Below, piece by piece: positions 6,701-13,399 of a DNA stretch of 20,978 nucleotides. Position numbers and translations under genes: made by a program. The DNA comes from a bacterium (GTDB taxonomy: Bacteria > Bacillota > Clostridia > Oscillospirales > Acutalibacteraceae): assembly GCA_004560045.1 (NCBI GenBank), contig SFWF01000019.1, forward strand, positions 1-20,978, read 5' to 3'. Position 1 is the first letter of the stretch; each line of letters begins with the position of its first letter. The notes beneath the pieces are model-generated. The model did no database searches, had not been told where the DNA came from, and saw nothing but the letters and a program-made list of their open reading frames with translations.

Positions 6701-7174
6701 ATGCGAATAGGACACGGATACGACGTTCACCGCTTTGCCGATGACCGTCTGCTTTATATCGGCGGAGTAGAAATTCCCCATACCAAGGGACTTTTAGGCC
6801 ATTCGGATGCCGACGTATTGCTTCACGCCGTCTGTGATGCCCTCCTTGGTGCCGCCGCCCTTGGCGATATCGGAAAGCACTTTCCCGACAGCGACCCCGC
6901 CTATAAGGGTATCGACAGTAGGCTGCTCCTTGAAAAAACGGTTGAAAAAATAACCGAAAAAGGCTTTGCGGTCTCCAATATCGACGCTACCGTTATTGCG
7001 CAGGTACCGAGGCTTGCTCCTTATATCGAGGATATGAAAAACCGTATAGCTTCTTTGTGCAACATACCGAGCGATCGGGTAAACGTCAAGGCTACGACAG
7101 AAGAAAGGTTGGGCTTTACGGGTCGTGAAGAGGGTATTGCCGCCCATGCGGTATGCCTGCTGGAGGAAAAGTAG
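6701..7174 (+). CDS. ispF: 2-C-methyl-D-erythritol 2,4-cyclodiphosphate synthase
   Basis: A 157-residue protein of standard IspF length. It cyclises CDP-methylerythritol 2-phosphate to MEcPP in the MEP pathway. The start MRIGHGYDVHRF holds the zinc ligands Asp8 and His10, and LLGHSDADVLLHAVCDALLGA holds His42. Further signatures are ALGDIGKHFPDSD and the C-terminal KATTEERLGFTGREEGIAAHAV. It is a cytosolic homotrimer in the family. AAGGAG (6687-6692), inside the end of ispD, serves as its ribosome site. With ispD it forms the common Firmicute ispDF pair. The intermediate kinase IspE is not in the window. Confidence 0.97.
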   Translation: MRIGHGYDVHRFADDRLLYIGGVEIPHTKGLLGHSDADVLLHAVCDALLGAAALGDIGKHFPDSDPAYKGIDSRLLLEKTVEKITEKGFAVSNIDATVIAQVPRLAPYIEDMKNRIASLCNIPSDRVNVKATTEERLGFTGREEGIAAHAVCLLEEK

Positions 7175-7175
7175 T

Positions 7176-7898
7176 ATGCCCCTTATAAGAATGGACAAGT
7201 TTTTGTCCCTATCCCAGGGTATTTCCCGAAGCGAAGCGAAAATTCTGCTTAAAAACGGGAATATTACCGTTGACGGCAAAAGAGTATTAAAGGGTGACTT
7301 CAAGTTTGACGAAGCGGCCGAGGTCAAAAACGGCAATACGGTACTGACCTATAAAAAGCATATCTATCTGCTTATGAATAAGCCCGAGGGAATACTCTCT
7401 GCCGCTACCGACAAAAGGGTCAAAACGGTTATAGATATTATTCCCGAAAGGTTCAGACGCGACGGCCTTTTTCCCGTAGGAAGACTCGATAAAAATACGA
7501 CGGGACTTCTTATCATTACCGACGACGGCGATTTCGGTCATAGGGTAACCTCCCCGAAAACCGAAACCGAAAAATGCTACTACGCCGAGCTCGACGGCGA
7601 GATCAAAGAGGAGTATATAAAGGCTTTTGCCGAGGGTATGACCTTAGTCAGCGGCGAGGTCTGTAAGCCCGCCATACTCCGTCCCGCCGGAAAATGCTCG
7701 GCCCGGGTTATCGTAACCGAAGGTAAATATCACCAGATCAAGCGAATGTTCGGTGTAGTGGGGCTTGGCGTAAATAAACTTCACCGCGTAAGCATAGGAA
7801 AACTGAGCCTGCCCGAAAGCTTAGCGCCGGGCGAGGTGATCGAGATAGGGGAACGCGAAAAAGCCCTTATTTTCTACAGAAACGATATTTTACTGTAA
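7176..7898 (+). CDS. rsuA: RsuA/RluB-family rRNA pseudouridine synthase
   Basis: A 240-residue protein with an N-terminal S4 RNA-binding domain (about residues 4-50, MDKFLSLSQGISRSEAKILL) and a catalytic domain. It begins YLLMNKPEGILSAATD and includes the family motif VGRLDKNTTGLLIITDDG, with catalytic Asp105. The late KYHQIKRMFGVVG is also characteristic. The best match by eye is RsuA, which modifies U516 of 16S rRNA, but RluB/RluF specificity cannot be excluded. The start is ATG 7176 with GGAGGA (7162-7167) 8 bases upstream; the in-frame upstream start near 7125 lies within ispF and adds unrelated residues. It is the last gene of the PAP2-ispDF operon. Confidence 0.9.
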   Translation: MPLIRMDKFLSLSQGISRSEAKILLKNGNITVDGKRVLKGDFKFDEAAEVKNGNTVLTYKKHIYLLMNKPEGILSAATDKRVKTVIDIIPERFRRDGLFPVGRLDKNTTGLLIITDDGDFGHRVTSPKTETEKCYYAELDGEIKEEYIKAFAEGMTLVSGEVCKPAILRPAGKCSARVIVTEGKYHQIKRMFGVVGLGVNKLHRVSIGKLSLPESLAPGEVIEIGEREKALIFYRNDILL

Positions 7899-7970
7899 TT
7901 GTTGTGCATTTTTAACAATGAGTTGAATAGATATTTGTTAATTAAAAATATAGTAATTTTCGCAAGCATT

Positions 7971-7979
7971 TGTTATAAT
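7971..7979 (+). promoter_or_regulatory. extended -10 promoter of the ABC ATPase gene
   Basis: TGTTATAAT is an extended -10 element (TGnTATAAT). No good -35 box lies at the proper distance; the upstream region is AT-rich. The leader to the ATG is about 50 bases and includes a small GC-rich hairpin (about 7990-8006). Confidence 0.55.
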
Positions 7980-8032
7980 ATTAATGTGTTAGCGGGACTG
8001 CGTCCTGTTATAAATTATTAGGAGGCAAAATA

Positions 8033-9175
8033 ATGGCAAGTTTATCACTGCGTCACGTTTACAAAAAATACCCCGGCGGTGTTGTGGCAGTATCTGATTT
8101 CAACCTCGAAATCAAAGACAAAGAGTTTATAATCCTCGTTGGTCCTTCCGGATGCGGTAAGTCTACCACTCTTCGAATGGTAGCCGGTCTTGAAGAGATC
8201 TCCGACGGTGAGATCCTTATCGGCGATCGCGTTGTTAACGACGTTGCTCCTAAGGACCGTGATATCGCAATGGTTTTCCAGAACTATGCGCTTTATCCTC
8301 ATATGACGGTTTTCGACAATATGGCTTTCGGCCTTAAGCTCCGCAAGACTCCGAAGGATGAGATCAAGCGTCGCGTTGAAGAAGCCGCAAGAATCCTCGA
8401 CATTTCTCACCTCTTAGAGAGAAAGCCTAAGGCTCTTTCCGGTGGTCAGCGTCAGCGTGTTGCCCTCGGTCGTGCAATCGTTCGTGAGCCTAAGGTATTC
8501 CTTCTTGACGAACCTCTTTCCAACCTCGATGCTAAGCTTCGTGCACAGATGCGTACCGAGATCTCTAAGCTTCACTTAAAGCTCGGAACTACCTTCATCT
8601 ACGTTACCCACGACCAGACCGAAGCTATGACCATGGGTACTCGTATCGTTGTTATGAAGGACGGTCTCATTCAGCAGGTCGATACTCCTCAGAACCTCTA
8701 CCTCTATCCCGGCAACCTCTTCGTTGCAGGCTTCATCGGATCTCCTCAGATGAACTTCATCGACTCCAAGCTTCTTAAGGAAGGCGACGATTTCTTCGTA
8801 GAGTTCGGTACCGAGGACACCAAGACCCGCGCAGGTGTTAAGTATAAGATCAAGCTTCCCGCTTCCAAGAATAAGGACAACGTTCTCGAAGAGTACGTTG
8901 GCAAGGAGCTTATTATGGGTATCCGTCCCGAGGACGTTCATAACGAAGAAGAGCTTATCGCTCAGTTCCCCGACGGAATCGTTGAGGCAAACGTTGAAGT
9001 TACCGAGCTTATGGGTGCTGAAACCTACCTCTATATGAACTGCGAGGAGCAGTCCATCAACGCTCGCGTTAGCCCCACCAATACCGCAAGACCCGGTGAC
9101 AGAATTCAAATCACTCTCGAGCCCGAGAAGATTCACCTCTTTGATAAGGAAACTGAGAAGACCATCACCAACTAA
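8033..9175 (+). CDS. ugpC: sugar ABC transporter ATP-binding protein (MsmX/UgpC/MalK type)
   Basis: A 380-residue cytosolic ATPase of the CUT1 sugar-importer class. The nucleotide-binding domain has Walker A GPSGCGKST (37-45), Q-loop VFQNYALYPHM, signature LSGGQRQRV (from 135), Walker B VFLLDEP (155-161) and H-loop His193. Residues from about 235 form the C-terminal MOBE/TOBE regulatory domain, with the motif GIRPEDVH. It has its own promoter and terminator and no permease or binding-protein gene beside it. As with B. subtilis MsmX, it probably energises several sugar importers encoded elsewhere. GGAGG precedes the ATG by 6 bases. Near-absence of ATA codons and preference for ATC, CTC and CGT suggest high expression. 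Confidence 0.94.
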   Translation: MASLSLRHVYKKYPGGVVAVSDFNLEIKDKEFIILVGPSGCGKSTTLRMVAGLEEISDGEILIGDRVVNDVAPKDRDIAMVFQNYALYPHMTVFDNMAFGLKLRKTPKDEIKRRVEEAARILDISHLLERKPKALSGGQRQRVALGRAIVREPKVFLLDEPLSNLDAKLRAQMRTEISKLHLKLGTTFIYVTHDQTEAMTMGTRIVVMKDGLIQQVDTPQNLYLYPGNLFVAGFIGSPQMNFIDSKLLKEGDDFFVEFGTEDTKTRAGVKYKIKLPASKNKDNVLEEYVGKELIMGIRPEDVHNEEELIAQFPDGIVEANVEVTELMGAETYLYMNCEEQSINARVSPTNTARPGDRIQITLEPEKIHLFDKETEKTITN

Positions 9176-9200
9176 TAGCCGTTATTTAAGCGCAGAACGT

Positions 9201-9245
9201 AAGTTAAAAAGGACCTTGTTTCGCAAGGTCCTTTTATTTTAACTT
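9201..9245. terminator. bidirectional terminator between convergent genes
   Basis: A core stem (9207-9218 with 9224-9235, GGACCTTG / CAAGGTCC flanked by As and Ts) is extended by AAGTTA/TAACTT outer arms. The flanking A and T runs give a U-tract on either strand, so it can serve the ATPase gene and the convergent isomerase gene. Confidence 0.88.
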
Positions 9246-9318
9246 ACTAAGCCTTTTTTTGGCGCTCGAAGTACCTTTATAATTCGAAAAACATTATGCG
9301 CTCATCGGAATATTATTA

Positions 9319-10224
9319 CTATTCCTCAAACATATCGTAAGCGCCCAAAATCGTCTTACCGATCTCGTATATAAGTGCTTCGGCCTTAATTTTAAGATCG
9401 ATGGGCGGATCCTGAAGCAGGCTCGACTCCTCGAATTTTCTTCTCCTCGTTCCCGGAACCATTATGCTACAGGCCTCGAAGGTGAAATAGCCTTTATAGT
9501 CAATATCCTTAAGACCCTTTATGACCGAGTCCCAATTGGTCGTTCCGAAGAATGGGGCAAGATGATAATCGTCGTCTCCTAAATTATCCTGAACGTGAAT
9601 TGCCTTTACATGCTTTCCGAGAATTGCCAGCTCCTCGTGCTGCGGCATATCCTGAAGGTTTGCGTGGCCTATATCGAAGCAAGCATGAAAGAGGGGATGA
9701 TCAACGTAATCTATAAGCGCCAAAAGATCGGTGGCATTGTCTATCCAAAATGTTTCGGGCGACCACATTTTATTAAAGTTTTCGGTAAGTATATTTACGC
9801 CAAATTCTTCGGCATATTTTAAAATATCAAGATAAAATTCGCGGTTTTTCTCGAAGGTCTCCTCCTTTGAAAGACCGCTGTCGTAGCCCGAATGAACAAC
9901 GATGTTTTCTATCCCTAAATCGGCGCAGGCCTTAACGCAAAGCTTGGTGCCCTCGATAAATGCAGGAAGCTCATCATTCTTTACTAAGGGCCTTCCCATG
10001 GGAGAGTGGGCCTGAACGTATTTTACAGAGCTTTTTTCGATGTATTTTTTAAGCTTTTTTAGCCATCCGTCGTAGTCGTTCGAGAAAAAACCGACTTTCT
10101 GCGCAAAATCTTCTCCGAAGCCGTAATCTATATACTTAAATCCGGCTTTTTTTATGTATCTTGATGCCTTTAAAGCGTCGCTCGTGTAACGGGAAAAATC
10201 GCTGGTGGTTGTTGCAATTTTCAT
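9319..10224 (-). CDS. sugar phosphate isomerase/epimerase-like TIM-barrel protein
   Basis: A 301-residue protein of the xylose-isomerase-like TIM-barrel superfamily. Likely metal ligands are Glu148 (ILTENF), Asp184 and His187 (CFDIGHAN), His210 (AIHVQDN) and Glu250 (TFEACS), the pattern of metal-dependent ketose epimerases and inositol-pathway isomerases. The substrate cannot be assigned. GGAGGA lies before the ATG on the minus strand. It is a single-gene unit, divergent from the CdaR-type regulator, with which it shares a 212-base intergenic region; regulation by that protein is possible. It is not closely similar to the endonuclease IV-like protein at 1886-2740 beyond the fold. Confidence 0.85.
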   Translation of the reverse strand: MKIATTTSDFSRYTSDALKASRYIKKAGFKYIDYGFGEDFAQKVGFFSNDYDGWLKKLKKYIEKSSVKYVQAHSPMGRPLVKNDELPAFIEGTKLCVKACADLGIENIVVHSGYDSGLSKEETFEKNREFYLDILKYAEEFGVNILTENFNKMWSPETFWIDNATDLLALIDYVDHPLFHACFDIGHANLQDMPQHEELAILGKHVKAIHVQDNLGDDDYHLAPFFGTTNWDSVIKGLKDIDYKGYFTFEACSIMVPGTRRRKFEESSLLQDPPIDLKIKAEALIYEIGKTILGAYDMFEE

Positions 10225-10254
10225 AATTTTTCCTCCATATCTGTTCTTATTTTA

Positions 10255-10282
10255 ATATTACCACAACGTGAAAATTTTTCAA
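10255..10282 (-). promoter_or_regulatory. promoter of the isomerase/epimerase-like gene
   Basis: On the minus strand TTGAAA (10277-10282) and TAATAT (10255-10260) are separated by 16 bases, about 30 bases upstream of the ATG. Each box has a close-to-consensus sequence. Confidence 0.5.
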
Positions 10283-10349
10283 TAGCGTTTTTCGGTATCG
10301 ACGGAAAATTTTTCTCGTTAACAAATTGTAACTTTTTTTCGTTTCCCCC

Positions 10350-10378
10350 TTGCAAAATTTTCGGTTATATTGTACAAT
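10350..10378 (+). promoter_or_regulatory. promoter of the CdaR-type gene and ftsEX cluster
   Basis: TTGCAA (10350-10355) and TACAAT (10373-10378) have a 17-base spacer. The start site would fall near 10385, giving a leader of about 50 bases. Confidence 0.65.
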
Positions 10379-10381
10379 ATA
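10366..10381. promoter_or_regulatory. candidate operator: 16-bp perfect palindrome over the -10 box
   Basis: TATATTGTACAATATA is a perfect inverted repeat containing the whole -10 box. A second perfect palindrome, TTTGCGCAAA (10392-10401), lies just downstream near the expected start site. Either may be a dimeric repressor site. Confidence 0.5.
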
Positions 10382-10436
10382 TGTGTATAGTTTTGCGCAA
10401 ATTTAATAGACCTTAAAAGAAGGGACGAATAAATAA

Positions 10437-11519
10437 ATGGCAAATCGTTTGTTTCAGAGTGTAATTCATCAGATGAAGGATGCTATCGACCGAACTATTG
10501 GTATTATCGACGATAGCGGAGTCGTCGTAGCCTGCAGTGAGCTCGGTAAAATCGGCGAAACCGCCAATATCGATTTTATGAGCGCGTCGGCCTCCGAAAC
10601 CTTCTCCTTCGGCGGCACCACCTACAGAGCTATCGGCTCTGCACAGGCAGGGGAGTATTACGCTTTCGTAAACGGCGTCGACCCCATGGCCGAAAAGTAT
10701 TGCGCCGTTTTAGCGATCGCTTTCACCAACATCAAGTATTACTACGATGAGAAATACGACCGCTCAAACTTTATTAAAAACGTAATTCTCGACAATATTC
10801 TTCCCGGAGATATTTATCTTAAATCCCGCGAGCTTCATTTTAATACCGACGTTTCCCGTACCGTCCTCCTTATCCGCGCAACCGAAGCCTCCGATATCGT
10901 AATTTACGACGTTGTTCAGAATCTCTTCCCCGACAAAACCAAGGATTTTGTTATCAGTATAAACGAAAACGATATTGCCCTCGTTAAGGAGACGGGCAAG
11001 GATATCGACTCCCGCGATATCGAAAAGCTGGCCCTCTCTATTGCCGATACCCTTTCGGGCGAATTCTATACCACCGTTTCCATCGGAATCGGCTCCTCTG
11101 TCGATAACATAAAGGACCTTGCCAAATCCTTCAAGGAGGCACAGGCTTCTTTAGAGGTCGGAAAGGTATTCGATACCGACAAGACCATCGTCAGCTACAG
11201 CAACCTCGGTATCGCTCGCCTTATTTATCAGCTCCCCACTACCCTCTGTGAGACCTTCCTCAGAGAGATTTTCAAGCGCGGCTCTATACAGAGTCTCGAT
11301 CAAGAGACCCTCTTTACCATTCAGAAATTCTTCGAGAACAATCTTAACGTTTCCGAGACCTCCCGTAAGCTTTTCGTTCATAGAAACACCCTCGTTTACC
11401 GTCTCGAAAAAATTAAGCGTATAACCGGACTCGACCTTCGCGAATTCGATCACGCCATAGTTTTCAAGATTGCTCTTATGGTAAATAAATATCTTCAGGC
11501 CAACCCCGTAAAATATTAG
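10437..11519 (+). CDS. CdaR/PucR-family transcriptional regulator
   Basis: A 360-residue protein. The last 70 residues (about 290-350) hold a PucR-type helix-turn-helix with the signature SETSRKLFVHRNTLVYRLEK, normal for CdaR-like regulators. The middle part (about 110-280) resembles the GGDEF-like domain of this family (VSIGIGSSVDNIKDLAKSFKEA). The N-terminal about 100 residues look like a small sensor domain of unknown ligand. Family members control sugar diacid, purine or amino acid genes, but here the gene lies 15 bases before ftsE, so its regulon may be different. An AGAAGGG ribosome site precedes the ATG by about 12 bases. Palindromes in its own promoter suggest autoregulation. Confidence 0.88.
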   Translation: MANRLFQSVIHQMKDAIDRTIGIIDDSGVVVACSELGKIGETANIDFMSASASETFSFGGTTYRAIGSAQAGEYYAFVNGVDPMAEKYCAVLAIAFTNIKYYYDEKYDRSNFIKNVILDNILPGDIYLKSRELHFNTDVSRTVLLIRATEASDIVIYDVVQNLFPDKTKDFVISINENDIALVKETGKDIDSRDIEKLALSIADTLSGEFYTTVSIGIGSSVDNIKDLAKSFKEAQASLEVGKVFDTDKTIVSYSNLGIARLIYQLPTTLCETFLREIFKRGSIQSLDQETLFTIQKFFENNLNVSETSRKLFVHRNTLVYRLEKIKRITGLDLREFDHAIVFKIALMVNKYLQANPVKY

Positions 11520-11534
11520 AAAGGATGACCTAAA

Positions 11535-12248
11535 ATTAACACCACAGACAGCGGCGCACAGCGCCCAATAATCGAGTTTAAGGGAGTTTCCAAAACCTAT
11601 AAAACGGGAACTCACGCCTTAAACGATGTAAATATCCGTATAAATCCGGGTGAGTTTGTTTTCGTGGTCGGCGCTTCGGGTGCGGGAAAAAGTACCTTTA
11701 TGAAGCTTATCGTCCGCGAAGAAAAGGCAAACGCAGGAAGCCTCTGGGTAAACGGCTTCAACCTGATGAAAATAAAGAATAAGCAGGTACCCCTTCTTCG
11801 CCGTACCATGGGAATCGTGTTTCAGGATTTCCGACTTATTCCTACTATGTCGGTCTTCGAGAACGTCGCCTTTGCCATGCACGTAGTAGGCGCCGACCGC
11901 CGAAAGATCCGCCGTGACGTTTCGGCCGTGCTCAGTATGGTCGGTCTCGGAAATAAGGCCCGTTCAATGCCGGGTCAGCTTTCGGGCGGCGAGCAGCAGC
12001 GCGTAGGCCTTGCCAGAGCACTGGTTAACCGTCCAAGCCTTATTATTGCCGACGAGCCTACGGGAAACGTCGACCCCAACCTTTCCTACGACATCGTCGC
12101 GAAGCTTACCGAAATAAATAAGCAGGGCACTACTATCCTTATGGTTACTCACGACCATAACCTCGTCCGCGATTTTCAGCATCGCGTAATTATGCTTGAG
12201 GAAGGACGAATAGTAGCCGATAACGCCGCAGGGGGTGGAAATATATGA
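11535..12248 (+). CDS. ftsE: cell-division ABC ATPase FtsE, probable ATT start
   Basis: A 237-residue ATPase of the FtsEX complex, which couples cytoplasmic ATP hydrolysis to peptidoglycan hydrolase activation. Visible are IIEFKGVSKTY (about 12-22), Walker A GASGAGKST (46-54), Q-loop IVFQDFRLIPTMSVFENV, signature LSGGEQQRVGLARAL, Walker B IIADEPTGNVDP and the H-loop VTHDH. The first in-frame standard start is GTG 11664, which removes the first strands and would leave no N-terminus before Walker A. No ATG, GTG or TTG exists between the in-frame stop at 11526 and that GTG. ATT at 11535, 9 bases after AAAGGA (11520-11525), best explains the gene; ATA at 11568 lacks a ribosome site. The stop overlaps ftsX by 4 bp. 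Confidence 0.9.
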   Translation: MNTTDSGAQRPIIEFKGVSKTYKTGTHALNDVNIRINPGEFVFVVGASGAGKSTFMKLIVREEKANAGSLWVNGFNLMKIKNKQVPLLRRTMGIVFQDFRLIPTMSVFENVAFAMHVVGADRRKIRRDVSAVLSMVGLGNKARSMPGQLSGGEQQRVGLARALVNRPSLIIADEPTGNVDPNLSYDIVAKLTEINKQGTTILMVTHDHNLVRDFQHRVIMLEEGRIVADNAAGGGNI

Positions 12249-13366
12249 AGCTGAGAAGTATTTCCTACCTTTCAAAGGAAGGCGTAAAAAATATGTGGTC
12301 AAACCGCCTTATGACCATTGCGTCGATAGGTGTGCTTGTGGCCTGTATGGTGCTTATCGGACTTGCTGTTCTTATTTCTCTTAACGTTAACAAGGCTCTC
12401 GACGGCCTCGAGCAGCAAAACGTTATAAGGGTCTACTTTCACGATAAAACCTCGGTTATTTACGGAAACGCTTCCGAAAAATACGACCCCGAGGACTTTA
12501 AAGATACCTCTTCAGACGACCCCTCTTCAAAAGAAACCTCGTCGGAAACCGAGGACGGAGATACTACCTCCTCCGATGCGACCGCGTCGGCTACCGAGGA
12601 AGAGCTTATCGACCCCGACGATATTCCCGAAGACGCCTATATTATTCATAACGACGAAGAAGCAAGGGCGCTTTGTGATAAGCTTGCTAAGATTGAAAAC
12701 GTCCTTAAGGTAGAATACATTTCGGCCGAGGACGCCCTTAAGGATATCAAAGAAAACGGTCAGATACCCGATAACGCCGTGGAGCATTTCGGCTTCGACG
12801 ACGAGTACGGAAACCCGCTTTCCTGCGGTGCCCGTATAACCCTTTCGGATATGTCCCTTTTCGACGAAACCTTAGAGAAGATCGAGAAGACCAAGGGGGT
12901 CGACGCCGTTCAGTCGCAGTCTGAGCTGGCCGAGAAGATAACCGCTATCGAGGAAGGAATCGGTATCGCGGGCATTTGGATCATTGCGATACTCCTTATA
13001 ATCTCTCTTGTCATCGTCTCTAATACCATCCGCGTCACTATGTACAGCCGCAAGCTGGAGATAAGCATTATGAAGGCTGTCGGCGCGACCAATTCCTTTA
13101 TACGTCTGCCCTTCGTAATAGAGGGCGTTATGATCGGCCTCGTTTCGGCCGTTATCTCAATGGGCATACTGTACTTCTGCTATCGCGTCGCTATGGAGGC
13201 GATAAGCGGAGCCCTCGGTATGGCCGATACCATCGCTTTCATAACCGTAGCACCGCAGATATTCGGAATATTCGCCGCTATCGGCGTCCTTTCGGGTATC
13301 GTGGGAAGCGCGATCATGATAAGAAAGTATCTCAAAAAAGAGGGAAGCGAATTTACGGCTATTTAG
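12245..13366 (+). CDS. ftsX: cell-division membrane protein FtsX with acidic extracellular insertion
   Basis: A 373-residue membrane partner of FtsE. Four hydrophobic segments lie at about residues 22-46, 237-259, 286-312 and 333-357. The large extracellular loop lies between the first two, and the FtsX/MacB-like permease domain is C-terminal (RKLEISIMKAVGATNSFIRLPF). Typical FtsX is about 300 residues. The excess is explained by residues about 76-128, a low-complexity stretch rich in Asp, Glu, Ser and Thr, placed after the first extracellular strand (NVIRVYFHD). The loop is where FtsX contacts the hydrolase it controls. ATGA overlap with ftsE implies coupled translation. The downstream M23 protein is the likely partner. 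Confidence 0.95.
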   Translation: MKLRSISYLSKEGVKNMWSNRLMTIASIGVLVACMVLIGLAVLISLNVNKALDGLEQQNVIRVYFHDKTSVIYGNASEKYDPEDFKDTSSDDPSSKETSSETEDGDTTSSDATASATEEELIDPDDIPEDAYIIHNDEEARALCDKLAKIENVLKVEYISAEDALKDIKENGQIPDNAVEHFGFDDEYGNPLSCGARITLSDMSLFDETLEKIEKTKGVDAVQSQSELAEKITAIEEGIGIAGIWIIAILLIISLVIVSNTIRVTMYSRKLEISIMKAVGATNSFIRLPFVIEGVMIGLVSAVISMGILYFCYRVAMEAISGALGMADTIAFITVAPQIFGIFAAIGVLSGIVGSAIMIRKYLKKEGSEFTAI

Positions 13367-13399
13367 TCATTGCGGAAATAAAAACCGGAGGATAAACTT

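Noticed and set aside
6794..7336. 180-codon minus-strand frame opposite ispF and rsuA
   Set aside because: It covers two well-supported genes and has no domain features.
7898..7919. Inverted repeat ATTGTT/AACAAT after rsuA as a terminator
   Set aside because: The stem is only six AT-rich pairs with a 10-base loop and no T run follows; it is too weak to call.
8576..9136. 186-codon minus-strand frame opposite the ABC ATPase gene
   Set aside because: It is antisense to conserved ATPase and MOBE domain sequence, and its leucine/valine-rich product looks like a reverse-strand artefact.
11664..12248. GTG 11664 as the start of ftsE
   Set aside because: It would remove the conserved N-terminal strands just before Walker A, has no ribosome site, and leaves the clearly coding FtsE-like stretch 11568-11663 unexplained.
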